Below, one piece after another: positions 12,359 to 24,943 of a DNA stretch of 64,000 nucleotides (positions are counted from its first letter, which is position 1; every line of letters begins with the position of its first letter). The notes under the pieces were generated by a model. The model was given only the letters and a program-made list of their open reading frames with translations, did no database searches and was not told where the DNA came from. This stretch comes from Phlegmacium glaucopus (Eukaryota; Basidiomycota; Agaricomycetes; Agaricales; Cortinariaceae). The stretch spans positions 236,804 through 300,803 of the forward strand of contig MU130626.1 of the NCBI GenBank assembly GCA_015039465.1, written 5' to 3'. Made by a program: the position numbers and the translations under genes.

Positions 12359-13397
12359 GTGTCTCTCAAGCTTATGCCTATCACACAACGAGACGCAAAG
12401 GCTTGCCTTTGGTCTCTCCCAGAAGGCACCCTCAAAGGTCCCAATTGTGCACACCTTACCTGGCGTATACACTCCCTCCCAAGTTCCGTACCAATGGAGG
12501 CGGCGGTTGTTAAGCCGGGGAACGGCTCGCGAGATCGCACTCGAGGTACATGGAGGGAAGAAAGGTTAATTCCATACATCATCAATTCACGGGCTAAAGC
12601 AGCGTACGACCAACGCGTGACTAACCGGAGTGCCACAAGGCTTTGTTTTGACTGTAACAGCAAATTCACCATTACTATTGGCGACACCAGCCGATTCTTG
12701 GTTACTACTCGTCTCCCCTATTTCAACTCCGAGGAACGCCCCACACAGACTGGCTTGTCATGCAAGGGATGTCAGACCGCGTTAGCTCTAAGGTGGGTTC
12801 GAACCAGGTGCTGCCCTACGTGCAGCTCCTTGCGTTGTTTGATATGCGGGACCAAATATTCGCTGAGGATATGTTTCTCGACCATTTCGCAATCTGCGAA
12901 AAATTGTGTAGAAATGACATCTGTGCAGACGGATGGAATTCTGGAGACCCGAACATCATTTTTTACCCTAATAACGGTTGGAAATATGTTTTACCACGCA
13001 GTCTTGTTCGAACAATGATTAACCATCCCTACACATGTGTGGCGAGTGCCACAGTGATTTATGGCCGATACATAACAAAGCGTTGTTCAACGGCGAGAGT
13101 AAAATACATAGGTTCTATAACGAGTGGAGTGAGTGCCTGGGGTTTATATCAAAACCTTTGATTCAGAATTATCCGCATTTCGGTTTTCCTCCACTACTGG
13201 ACATCGCCTGCGCTTCTACAGGCGGCACCTTTTCTGCTTTCGTGCCCACAGTGATAAGCCTCTCCCGAACCTCATATAGCAACTTCGATACAAACAAACT
13301 CATGGCCCTCTTGACCCCCATCATCACTTCCAGAAGAAGAAACTTAGTCTTCAACCGTAATCGCCACATTGCTCAATTTTCCTGTAAAGAAAGGTAA
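12359..13397 (+). pseudogene. Probable decayed gene with CxxC motifs, two frame changes
   Basis: Three overlapping plus-strand frames each contain protein-like sequence that seems to continue from one to the next. The first (from 12,359) has CFDCNSKF and LSCKGC. The second (from about 12,760) has MFLDHFAICEKLCRNDIC and NNGWKYVLPRSLVRTMINHPY. The third (from about 13,035) has CGECHSDLWPIHNKALFNGE and runs to 13,397. The change from second to third frame sits at a TGTGTGG, where a two-base GT duplication would explain it. The Cys pairs suggest a zinc-binding fold. I do not recognise the family. An unknown intron arrangement is an alternative to frameshift decay. Confidence 0.35.
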
Positions 13398-13804
13398 AGT
13401 AGTAGTGTCATCTCTTGTAGAGCAGCACACCGATCCCATAATTCGCGTTCTTTGTCGATAGAGCTTCGATGTACGGTCGTGACGTGTGGTCGTTTGGTTC
13501 TCGATTGTCAGTTATCAGTTTCGTCCAGAAATCTTTGCTTTCGTTCACAAGGATTGGATCTAGTAGGACGGTGCGTCAACTTTCTTCTTTTCCTCTTTCG
13601 GATTGTCAGGCTTTTCATAGCAGGAGCATAACCCTTCCGATGCCAGCAAGACCGAAAGGAAAGATGGGAGGTCGATGCTTATCCTTGCGTCTGATCTTGT
13701 CCTATATATTTGCTAGTATTATGATCAGACGTCCTGCAGTATTTTATCTTATCCTTAGATGAGTCTTCGTGTTTCCTCATCGTGGAGTCGGCTGGAAAAC
13801 CAAT

Positions 13805-15759
13805 CTAAAGGAATCCACTCCATCGAATTTCAATCCAACGGAACGGAAAGTACAGCAAACCGCTAACCACAAAGGCAACCTCAAACCCAATATCTCCTGT
13901 ACTACGAGCAATGGGGCCTGTAAACCATACTTGGCTCATAGAAGGAATCACCACACCAAAACACAATACACCCGCAGCCACCGCAGCGATACCGGACGGA
14001 AGGCGCTTGGGAATGTTCCATACTGTTACGTCATATAGGGAGGGATCGTTTTTGCGGAAGTGGAGATGTTCTATCATAGTGATGGCGGTATAGGCAGAGG
14101 CCCAGTATCCGACTAATCCAAGAAAGTTGGTCAGGGTATCATAAAATCGGTGGGCACCAACAATCGAGATTGGCACAATGCTGTTAAATCGGCGAGCATC
14201 AATCAAAAACTCTTCAACACTATTGGTATAGGAAAAAATACCACCTACATAGCAGTTGCTACCACCGAGAGTACGTATCGTGGTACTATGGCCAAAATAG
14301 GCATGACCGCTTGGAGATTGAGTGACACCGAATAAAAGCTAACAGCAATGTTTGCGGCAACAGAGAGGCTCAGCAGGACCATAAGAAATTTGCCGAAATT
14401 GCCTACGGGGCGAAGCATAGCTTCAAGCAGCCCACCTACGTTGCCGCCGGTATATCCTTGCTCCCAAACAGGGACGGAAGGTGCTGCAACAACGACGGCG
14501 GCTCCGAGACATTGGAGTGATACCTGAAAAGTAGAGAAGGTTGGGGTAAGGAGTAGAAACAAAAGTTGATACATACGATGGATAGTGAAAGTCCTGCATA
14601 GGCAGATAGAAAGATTTTCCAACTAGCGAATCTTTAAAAGTTAAATCTTAAGTAGCTTCCCAATAATTTCGCACCTTGAGACATTTGGATGATAATAGCT
14701 TGAGTAATCCGAACTGATGGTTGAACAGGTAATAGCAAATCCAGCCAATGTTGAAGCAAAATTTAAAATAGTAGAGGCCGTAGCTGGTACGGCTGGCGGG
14801 GGGTTGGATAGATGTTTTCCACCGACGACACAAACGATGATGAATGTAATTATGACAGGAATACATGATATCCGTTCATACCTGTAACATTCATTGAACA
14901 TCACTTATCTCATAACATGTTGAGCATTACCAATTAAGAACTTTAAATCCGCAAAACGATACTAGCAGGGATATTACTGCAATCACGACGATCCCAACGC
15001 TGGCGCAGGGGATGTGTAAGACTTTCGATACCACACTAGCATAGGAGCAGGAAGGACATACCTCCAGCTCAGATTTCCATTGGCGACACTTGCTAATGCT
15101 TGTCCTCCCACAATGCAGGTCACAATTGAAAATCCGACTATGGTGGATAAATTCATAATACAAATTAAAATGACTCCATAATATCTTTGGGCATGATTTC
15201 AGTAAATGAATTCACGAACAACGCATTGCTAACCCAAAGGAATATCGAGATATTATCATTTGCCTCATTCCCAGCTTGGGTCCCCAGGTTGCGCTGTCAT
15301 GATCATTTAGGTATATAAGCGGTGCACCTCATGAGTCCAATACTTACAAATATGCTGGGAATGCACAACAAAGCAGGTTAAAGAAAAGGATCGGAAGGCA
15401 TGTATCTCGAAGTCCCAATCCGAATACCACTGGGCCCAATGTCCCGGAAGAGAACCTGAAGCTGCTCAACCAAAGAGGCTCGAACCAAAGAACCCTTCGT
15501 ACTCACGAGAGAATATTGAAGTTCATGGAGAACCATATGAAAAATGTCTTGCTGTACGGTTTATCAACGCGCTCATCCGAAGGAACGGGAGCAATGCCTG
15601 AAAGAAAGTGATTTTAACAAGTGTAGTGAGGCAGGTAAAGCTCCTACCTCTCGATTCAACACCCAATGTCAATAATTTCCTGGACACCCGTTCCCAACGA
15701 AGACGATTGGAATGAATAGTTGTTACATTTTCGCTCTCTAGATTTTTTTCTAGGACCAT
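13805..15759 (-). CDS. Purine-cytosine permease (NCS1, FCY2-like), copy 2
   Basis: The exon-intron structure matches copy 1. Every exon I measured has the same length: 112 bp first exon from ATG 15759, 207, 55, 275, and 376 bp last exon ending at 13805. The frame is therefore open. Family motifs are present: GIAPVPSDERVDKPYSK, WGPKLGMRQMIISRYSFG, WEQGYTGGNVGGL and RKNDPSLYDVTVWNIP. It is the most divergent copy in a normally conserved site: GLSSDFTSYY of copies 1 and 3 is TISSDYSSYY here. This could mean relaxed selection or altered substrate range. It lies 5.1 kb upstream of copy 1 in the same orientation, a tandem duplication. It is presumably a nucleobase proton symporter of the plasma membrane. 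Confidence 0.88.
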
Positions 15760-16452
15760 TTTGAGGAAAGGATTATGGTGGAGCCACTGCGTCGTGGAGG
15801 TAAGATACAAGGGGCGAAGAAACGAATATGAAAGCTGTTACCTCAGGATGCAACTCGACAGAGGACAGAAATGGACTGGTGTAATCTAATCAATTGTTCT
15901 AGAAGTTTTCCTCATCTCGAGATTTCAAGATTTTTTTTTGGATCAACTTGAAGCTGATAGGATCATTGTGGGATGTGATTGACCGCCGTAATCTTCGTTA
16001 CTCGCTTCTCAACCGGTCAGTCGTCCCCATCGTCTTGCGGGACAGCCGTTCATGTCCGAGGCTCTCTCTCTTTAGAAGACAAAGCCGCTGTGCGGTACCA
16101 TCTGAGACCATCTACCTTTGATACACAACCTTGAACCAGCGGCTTGATTACCCACCCGGGGCCACTGCGTGTGCACGGTCGGAACAGAACAATATAGCTA
16201 AGAAACGCGCGAAAAATGCTCGAGCCCATAGCATGTCAGCGGGGTGCTGTGCAGGGAGACGAGACGCGGACAGACAAGTGACGGTATTGACCTAAGTATG
16301 GTACACGCTACACGATGCAATGGCGTGGGAAGATTTAGTGATAATCAGAGCCGTAACGTGGCCATTGGGACTGTATAGCCAATGGCTAATGAAAGAGATG
16401 GAAATGTCGGCCAACTGTGAGTGTTATAAGCATGTGATACGTTCTGTTGCTG
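15760..16452. repeat. Upstream flank of permease copy 2, shared with copy 3
   Basis: Non-coding. The stretch around 15,940-16,340 resembles 36,240-36,640 upstream of copy 3. Shared words are GAGACGAGACGC/GAAGACGAGACGC, the following AGACAAG-GACGGTATTGA, and AGTATGGTACAC. It suggests the duplications carried their promoters. Similarity stops near 16,340, where the NLR gene flank begins. Confidence 0.6.
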
Positions 16453-19400
16453 ATGATCTATTTCTCAAGCTCTGGTTCCCCAGCTGCAATAAGGTGCGTC
16501 AATCCCGCCTTTGCGTTGTAACGTCCGATCTCGAACCATTTTTTACTCAGCGCTCAGATCGGGATTCAGCCAGACAAATCCTGGCTCGAGGTTACTGGTA
16601 AGCGGCTGAATCCCAATTGGAGATCCACTCTCAAATATATTTCCTGTCAGTCCTTCGAACGCACAAGCTTCCTCGTCTCAAGACCCTGTGGGGCAAGAAG
16701 AGGCGGTTCTATGTTACTGTGACCGATGGAACGATAACGAAGAAGACAGCAGCTATTCGTAGTGTGGAACAGGCCGTGGAATGGAACGAGAGGCTCGACG
16801 CCTTGTACGATAACTCTCTCTTTGCGATCCGATTCATCAACTGAGACACTGCTGTAGTGCTATTCATTCATCTTCCCGTATTATGTTATCTCTTTATGCC
16901 AGGCGAAGCATACTAGGCAAAAGCCTCCTTATCGGAACCCATGAGATACCTCTTGAATCCCACAACGGTTCGTCTTTGGTTAGAACCCTACTCTTTTAAT
17001 GCACTGACTATTCATACGTAGAAATTTCCTTCGCTCTCAGTGACGCCAATACTGCGCAGCCGGTAACACTCCACTTAACGACCAACTTATCAGTGAACTC
17101 AAGTTCAACGGCGACCCACAACTCTCTTGCCGCAGAACCAACGGCAGATACTTCTGTAGCCCCAAACTCGACGGAACCCACATCACCCACGGTCGCCAGT
17201 GGCCCTGAAGCTGATGCGCGGCTGATGAATGACCTTTCACTTGGAAATTGTACTCACGATCCACCAATGGCGGAGCCTGAGAATGCTCTCCATGGCGCCA
17301 ACGACGCTATTGGGGCGATGAACCTTTATACTACCTGGCAAGATGCTATTGGAAGAGTCAAGTGGGTGATGGACACGCTAAGCACAGTTGCAGCAGTACG
17401 TCTATTATATTACTTTTTTGTGTCCATTCTTGACTGGGCTGGCTTCCACTTGTTAGCTCCACCCATACGCGAAAATGGCATGGAGTGTACTCTCAATGAT
17501 TCCCCAGGTGAAATCTGATCGCTTTATGGTCAGATGAAAACACTGATCTTTTGTTCATCCCGATCAGACTTTTTTGAGCCAGGTCCAGCGTGACGAAAAC
17601 ATTCAAGCCCTACTTACCGCCATACATGATGTGTTTGATTTTACGGAAGAGGCAGGTCCTTTGACAAATATCGAATCGCATAGCAAGCAAGCAGATATTC
17701 TTAAACTCATGCTGCAGCACGTCTGCCACTGCAGTGACTTCATCCAGTCGTACGCACAGGACGTGCAATTCTGTACGTCGTCGACTTCTGTTTCATTGGC
17801 CATTGTAAATATGTGATTTACAGGGAAGCGGTGGTTGAAGAATATCGGTGGTCCATCCGACGATAAGATAGCTAAGCTTTGCGACAAGCTTGCCCAACTC
17901 CGAAACGCTTTCTTGGATCATGCTACCGTTGCCACAGAGATCAAAGTGCTTCAAATTCTGGACCATGTGGATACATTGTCGAAGAAAATCTCAGATCTCG
18001 GTATGTAGTCCTAATCATTTTGAGGATCATCGATCTGACAACGGGCACGCAGACCTCGATGGGAAAATGAGCGAAATTCCTTATAAGCATTCCGGCATGG
18101 AGAGAGATTATCTTTGGGGGACACGCACAGACTTCTTGGACTACATCGTTAAGTGGGTGGACGACCCTGGCTCCAAGCGCGTACTTGTTCTCTTCGGGCA
18201 GGCGGGTACAGGAAAGTCGTCTATTGCCCATGAGATTGCTCGGCGCTTTCGAGTCATGAATCGTCTCAGTTCATACTTCATCTTTCTTCGGGCGGAGCGA
18301 TCCAAACACGAGGATTATCTCCTCTTCACAACAATTCTTCACGACCTATCCAATCGCTATCCTTCATTTAAATTCGCTTTGGGAAAGGCAATTAGGGACA
18401 ATAAGCCTCTTCGAGCTGCGAAAGACTACCATACGCTTTTTGAATCCCTACTCCTACAACCACTCGAGGACGTGCACACCGTTGGCCCTGTTCTTATCAT
18501 CATCGATGCTTTAGATGAGAGTGGGGATGCAACTGGCGCAAATGGGCTACACACTTTTCTTGCCAAACACCTCGCTAAACTCCCACCGAACTTTCGCATC
18601 CTTATCACCTCCAGGCTGGAGGCTGACATTATGCTTCCGTTCGCCAATGCGTCCGGAAAGCCATACGAAATTATACACATGGATGACTCCAAGCTGGCTG
18701 TTAGAACAAAGGATGATATTCTCATCTATCTTCAGGAAAAGCTCCCTCCGTACACGTTTCAAAAACATGGCAATGAGCTTGCAGAGAAAGCGGAGGGCCT
18801 GTTCCAGTGGGCTGCGGTTGCATGCGGGTACATTAATTATCCTCCACGCGGACTCACCAAGAATGATTGTATACGTGCTCTTTTGAAGCTTTCTGCGGAT
18901 CATGAAGAGCTGGGTCAAAAACTAGGCCCGTTATACGACTTGTACAAACAGGTTCTTGAAGGATATTTCGAGTCGTCCATCGTACAACTTCGGTTTCAGT
19001 CGGTCATGGGACAGCTCTTAGCTTCATTGGAACCCCTCTCTATCAACTCTCTTACGGCTTTGCGACAGTATTCCCTTGGTGATCCTGATGATGACGATTC
19101 TGTCATTGTGATTGTCCGCCAGCTTGGCCCTCTACTGAGCAATGTCACTTTAGATGATCAAACCCTACCCATTGTTCCTCTCCACACTTCATTCCGCGAC
19201 TTCCTGACTGACAAGAAAATGAGCGGTTCTTTTTATCACATCGATCTTGGCGAGGCCCATCGTCAGTTGGCCCATTCGTGCCTCGGTCTAATGCTTCACG
19301 ATCTTCAATTCAACATCTGCAAGTTAGAGTCATCGTATCTCCCCAACAGCAAGATTCCAGATCTTGATACCCACATCAATGCGTACATTTCGCCTGCTTT

Positions 19401-21935
19401 GTTCTACGCTTGTTGTTTCTGGGATGACCATCTGGAGCGTCTCGGATTTGAACAGGATCTTTTGGCAAAACTTCGATCACTCTTTGAGGACAAGTTCCTC
19501 TTTTGGCTGGAAGTCCTTAGCCTCAAGAACTCTGTGGCTCATGCTACTCCAGCGTTGTCAACTCTGAAGAAATGGTTGGCCTCTGATCAGCATCATGAGG
19601 TATATCCAATAGTCCAATGTAACAATTACGAGACTAATCGACATGATTGTAATAGGCTTCTAGCAACAAAGTGAAGGCGTTCCAGGAACTGGTTATTGAT
19701 GCCTCTGCATTTCTGCGTTATTTTGGGATGGTCATAGCAAAGAGTGCTCCGCATATCTATGTATCTGCGCTGCCCTTTGCACCGCTTTCTTCGCAAGTTT
19801 TCAAGCGTTATTCTTCCATATTCACCAATACATTGTCTATGATACTGGGGCAGTTGTCTCATTGGCCGGCAACGGAGATGGTCATTCCTGCGGGAGAGCA
19901 AGAGATCTATTCTATCGCATTCTCACCGAATGGGCAGCGGATTGTCTCAGGCTCATCTGATAAAACTGTTCGTGTGTGGAATGCCACAACGGGAGTGATG
20001 GAAGGAAGCCCATTTACTGAGCACGCTGGTCATGTCTATTCCGTCGCATTCTCACAGGATGGGCGGTGGATTGTCTCTGGCTCGCGTGATCGAACAGTTC
20101 GTGTGTGGAATGCCACAACGGGAGTAATGGAGGGAAGACCGTTTACTGGGCATACAGGTCATGTCCGTTCCGTCGCATTCTCGCAGGATGGACAGCAGAT
20201 CGTCTCTGGCTCGGATGATAAAACAATTCGTATGTGGAATGCCACAACGGGAGTGATGGGAAGATCATTTACTGGGCATACTGATTCCGTCCTTTCTGTC
20301 GCATTCTCACAGGATGGGCAGTGGATCGTCTCTGGCTCATCTGATAAAACTGTTCGTGTGTGGAATGCCGCAACTAGAATGATGGTGGGAAGCCCATTTA
20401 CTGGGCATACTGGTGATGTCAATTCCGTCGCATTCTCACAGGATGGGCAGCAGATCGTCTCTGGCTCGGATGATAAAACAATTCGTATGTGGAATGCCAC
20501 AACGGGAGTGATGGGAAGATCATTTACTGGGCAGACTGATTATGTCTTTTCCGTCGCATTCTCACAGGATGGGCAGTGGATCATCTCTGGCTCGGCTGAT
20601 GGTACAATTTGTGTGTGGAATGCCACAACAGGAGCGATGGAGGGAAGCCCATTTACTGGTCATACAGATTGGGTCCGTTCTGTTGCATTCTCGCAGGATG
20701 GGCAGCGGATCGTCTCTGGCTCGGATGATAGAACAATTCGTGTGTGGAATGCCACAACTAGAGTAGCGACGGGAAGCCCGTTTACCAGGCATACCGGTAT
20801 TGTCAATTCTGTTGCATTCTCACAGGATGGGCAGCAGATTGTATCTGGCTCGGATGATATGACAATTTGTGTGTGGAATACCAGAGCGGGAGTGATGGAG
20901 GGAAGACCGTTTACTGGACACACCGGTTCTGTCCGTTCCATCGCATTCTCGCAGGATGGGCAGTGGATCGTCTCTGGCTCGTTTGATTCAACAATTCGTG
21001 TGTGGAATGCCACAACAGGAGTGATGGAGGGAAGACCATTTACTGGGCATACTGATAACGTCTATTCTGTCGCATTCTCGCAGGATGGGCAGTGGATTGT
21101 CTCTGGCTCGGCTGATAGGACCATTCGCGTGTGGAATGCCACAACAGGAGTGGTGAAGGGAAGCCCATTTACTGGGCATACTGATTATGTCCGTTCTGTC
21201 TCATTCTCTCAGGATGGACAGTGGATTGTCTCTGGCTCATCTGATCGGACGATTCGTGTTTGGAATGCCACAATGGGAGTAATGGAAGGAAGCCCATTTA
21301 CTGGGCATGCTGACTCTGTCCTTTCTGTTGCATTCTCAAAGGATGGGCACTGGATTGTCTCTGGCTCACATGATAACACGATTCGTGTGTGGAATGTCAC
21401 AACAGGAGTGATGGAGGGGAGACCATTTACTGGACATACTGATTCTGTCCGTTCTGTTGCATTCTCACAGGATGGGCAGTGGATTGTCTCTAGCTCAAAT
21501 GATAAAACAGTTTGTGTGTGGAATGCCACAATGGGAGTGATGGAGGGAAGACAATTTACTGGGCATACTGATTGGGTCTGTTCTGTTGCATTCTCACAGG
21601 ATGGGCAGTGGATTGTCTCTGGCTCACGTGATAAAACAATCCGTGTGTGGAATACCATGAGAGGAGATATGACCATTGCTGAACAGATTGGCTTCACTGA
21701 TCAGTCCAGAATAAATAGTGAGGGTTGGATATGTGGGAGTGAGGATGAACTTCTGGTATGGATCCCAAACATACATAGACTTTCTCTTCATCGCCCAAGC
21801 AACATCAGGGTTATTGGTGGACATGAAACCTGCCTGGATCTTTCTAGGTTTGTACATGGACCAAAATGGGCTACTTGTTTCAACAGCCAAGACACTGAAC
21901 AGCCACCCTCTGTTAACATCAATAACATCATGTAA
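16453..21935 (+). CDS. C2-NACHT-WD40 NOD-like receptor (STAND NTPase), 1661 aa
   Basis: Ten exons give an unbroken frame of 4986 bases: 16453-16493, 16551-16597, 16651-16804, 16858-16967, 17022-17395, 17457-17507, 17568-17772, 17824-18000, 18053-19599, 19656-21935. All introns are GT..AG and all phases fit. The first exon is the least certain. The N-terminus is a C2-like domain (LEVTVLRTHKLPRLKTLWGK, then IMLSLYARRSILGKSLLIG). A Ser/Thr-rich linker and a helical region follow. The NACHT domain has Walker A GQAGTGKSS (about 435-443) and Walker B VLIIIDALDES. A helical arm leads to 14 WD40 repeats (about 970-1570) and a short tail. Such cytosolic NLRs oligomerise on ligand binding. In Podospora, HNWD relatives control nonself recognition and cell death; that role here is inference. 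It is complete and intact. Confidence 0.9.
19890..21660 (+). repeat. Array of 14 near-identical WD40 repeats within the NLR gene
   Basis: Each unit is 126-129 bp (42-43 aa) with the core SVAFSQDGQWIVSGS then IRVWNATTGVMEG. Fourteen units are countable, enough for two seven-bladed propellers. Variation is concentrated at a few positions: the two residues after the GH-T, the residue after SGS, and the end of the last strand. Units 3-4 and 5-6 share the rare forms DDKTIRMWNATTGVMGRSF and a one-codon deletion, which points to duplication of a two-unit block. Confidence 0.9.
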
Positions 21936-22552
21936 TCTGTATGATAGCTGAAGTTTTCTGACAATTAAGATAAAAGATGGTTTCAAAGATATGACTCCTG
22001 AAAATTTTAGGGAGTAGTGTTAGACAAAGAATGGTAGGTATCCTTAATTTGGAAAAAAAGTTATGAAGAATTGAGATAGAGGAAAAATACTACATTTGTA
22101 TCAAGTATCACATCTAACCACATTGCATCACCAAAAGATCATGCCACTTGTATCTATATACACAAGCATATATAGTAATAACATAATTTTAAACCTCAAA
22201 ATTCAAGTAGATAATGTCAGAATACATAGGACTAAAAAGGCACAAAGTGTTAAAATGAGCTGGTCTTCAAAGCTCACTCGGGATAGCAGTAAACCCTCAC
22301 AATAGCGTGAGGGTGCTCTTTATTTTAACTACATATTTATAATAAACTGAACAATGAAGTATTCTAAGTACTAAAAGGGGTTGTGCCACCGAAAGGCTTG
22401 CACACAATGATGGAGGCCTTGTGATGCGCTCAGAATCCCAACACAAAGTACTGCAGGAAATGTATATTTTGCAATGCATGCAACAATTTGCAAGGGGCTA
22501 TATGGAATGCTGAGAATACAAGAGCATATATTGGCAAGGGGGGCCACATCAG
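21936..22552. other. AT-rich 3' flank of the NLR gene
   Basis: No gene is supported. A short hairpin CCCTCACAATAGCGTGAGGG at about 22,291-22,311 is followed by a T-rich tract. Otherwise the sequence is AT-rich up to the first solo LTR. Confidence 0.4.
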
Positions 22553-23019
22553 TGTTAGGGCAACTGCTGTTAGGGCAACTGCAATGCTGACTTAGTCAAG
22601 CTAGCAGGGGATCTTAAATTAATATATTATAAACATGACTATATGACTAACTCACCTAGCAGGGGATCCTAAAAGGAAAAGATAGGGATCCCTGCTAGGG
22701 TGAGGAGGTATTTAAGTACAGATATGGACATAACAGACATGAAAATAAATAAATAAATGGTATGAGAATAAGATAATAAAAGTGGTGTCATATGAGAAAT
22801 AATAAAATAATAAAATAACCTACTAAGTCTGGTTTGGGTTGGGCCCGATCAGGAGTGGGTAGAGTTGGGGCCAATTAGGTTTGGGTGAGGAATGAGGTTT
22901 GTTGATGAGGTGGAATATATGTATTCAGGAGTTGAGTTGGGAGTGGGTTTGGGACTGAGATCAGGTTTGGGCCCAACCGGGAGTTGGGAGTTGGGCTTGA
23001 AATTGGGTGTCCCCTAACA
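22553..23019 (+). mobile_element. Solo LTR, family TGTTAGGG...CCCTAACA (copy A)
   Basis: The element begins TGTTAGGGCAACTGC and ends GTGTCCCCTAACA, with TG..CA ends and an inverted terminal TGTTAGGG. CATCAG lies on both sides as a target-site duplication. A TATTTAAGTA promoter-like box and an internal inverted repeat (CTAGCAGGGGATCC versus GGGATCCCTGCTAG) are conserved in the other copies. The first 18 bases are partly duplicated in tandem. No internal retrotransposon region lies beside it, so it is a solo LTR. Confidence 0.7.
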
Positions 23020-23100
23020 CATCAGTGGTTCCAGGTTCAGGCTGTATACCCCACCATAGCAACGGTCTGTAAAAATATACCATTCACTGAGAAACAATGT

Positions 23101-24943
23101 TAGTGATGCCAAAGTTTGGTTCAGTTTGGTTCTTCAACCATTTTTGAAGAACCGAGAACTGAACTGAAAGGTCCTCTGCTGAACTGAACCAGAACCAGAA
23201 CCAGAACCGATAGAACTGGTTCTGTCGGTTCAGTCTGGTTCTAGGACCAGTTTGAACTGTTGAACCGATAAAAAAACATTTAAATTATATTATTTTGGTA
23301 TGGTAGGGTATGAGATACTCTATAGCATTAATAAAATACAAAAAATAACCCCCTATGAGAGGGGATGCTGTTGTTGGGTGTTGTCATCATAGTGTACTAA
23401 AACATACCTGTCAGGAATTACAGTGATGGTTCCAAAAACGCAGGTCAGGCTGTCAACTTGAAGATAAATGAATCACAAAGTATTTTATGAGTGACAGCCG
23501 GCGTACCTTGGCCCATGATGTTGCTTATGACACTCCTAAGTTGTCATCCGATCATTCATCATCCATCAATTCCATCCATTAGTTGTCTGTTCATTTGTTG
23601 TGCATCCATTCATTGTTTGTTTGTTTGTGGTCATTTGCTCATTGTTTGTTCATCATTGTTCATTCATTGTTGTCATGTATTTGTCATTGTTGCTTGTTTG
23701 TTGTTGTTTGTTTGTCATTGTTGTTTGGTGGCATCATTTGTTGGTTGCCATTCGTCTGTTGTAGTTTAGATTAGAGTTAAGTTAGAGTTATAAAACATAC
23801 CTCTGGGTAGTGCTCATCATCATGATTCATTCATTGTTGTCCGTCCATGTTTATTCATCCATTCAGTCATTTGTCATCCGTTCAGCCATTCATCATCCAT
23901 TGACTTGGAGTTGTTGGTTGTCTGTTGAGTTGTTCAAATTTGTCATCCATTGAGTCATTCATTGTCTGTTCATTTATTCATTCTTATCCATTTGTTGTCA
24001 TGTATTTGTCCAGGTCTAAATGGGCGGTGGATGGGTCCAAATGGCGGTTGTTGTCGTTATTGTTCATCTGCCAGTGTCATAGCTTTAGTACATTAGAAAT
24101 AAATTATTCATTTGCTCATTGGTGTTGTTTTCTCATTGGTGTTGTTTGTTTTTCGACCTTGTTTGTTCACCTGGGACTGCGTTGTTCATTCGCCTGTCAT
24201 CATCGTCCATCCGTTCATTCGCACATTCATTTGTTCATTATTGCTGATTGTCATCATTTGTTGTTGGGCTAATTGATTCATTATTGATATTTGCTCATTG
24301 TTGTCGTTTGTTCATTATCATATGTTCATTGTCATTTGTTGTCGTCCATTTGGCATCTTTGTTTGTCATCAGTTGCCTGTTGTAGTTTACATTAGAAATA
24401 AGTCAAAACCTAAAAAAGTACCTTGGAAGGGGTAGTGCCATCCATGTCCGTTATTGTTATGCTAACTGTCATTGTGATTATTGTTGTTGTGCTTATCATT
24501 GTCATCCCTGTGTGATTTCATAGTCATATTGTATTAATTAAATCAAGAAACTTACCAAAATAACTTCCCTAGTAGGGAGTTGTTGGTGTTAGCATCATTA
24601 ATTGTTCACATTGCATTGTTGTGTTTTGTTGATAGCTGAGAGTCAATGAGATTTTTAAAACTCCAACTCCCAAAATATGGGTTCTGGTGCTTGTCTGGTG
24701 CCTAACAATATTTTATATATTATAAATTCAATTCTGTGTGGAAAAATTAGAAAAAAATATTGACGGAAAGTTCGGTTCAAACCGGTTCCAACCCAGTTCT
24801 CGAAAATTTAGAAATATGAGAACCGAGAACCAAACCAACAGCCCAAAATCCCTGGACTGAACTGAACTGAACCCGAACCAACAGTTCAGTTCTTTCAGTT
24901 CTCAGTTCTTGCATCAGTTCAGAACCGAACTTTGGCATCACTA
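23101..24943. mobile_element. hAT-like non-autonomous element, copy 1
   Basis: Terminal inverted repeats start TAGTGATGCCAAAGTTTGG at the left and end GAACTTTGGCATCACTA at the right. Subterminal regions at both ends carry many GGTTC/GAACC words, as in hAT elements where the transposase binds repeated motifs. The interior (about 23,520-24,400) is simple sequence of CATT/TTGTT type, and no transposase is encoded. A second copy lies at 31,035-33,149. An 8-bp target duplication could not be seen, so the hAT assignment rests on termini and subterminal structure. Confidence 0.6.
23520..24400. repeat. Degenerate simple-sequence tract inside the hAT-like element
   Basis: About 900 bp are dominated by imperfect repeats of ATTCATTC, TTGTTGTC, TTTGTTCATT and similar words. 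Frames here are artefacts of low complexity. Confidence 0.7.

Noticed and set aside
12790..12815. GGTTCGAACC resembling a tRNA B box
   Set aside because: No matching A box, acceptor stem or anticodon arm surrounds it.
20159..21697. Minus-strand frames of 60-160 codons opposite the WD40 array
   Set aside because: They are periodic shadows of the 126-129 bp repeat unit and have no independent support.
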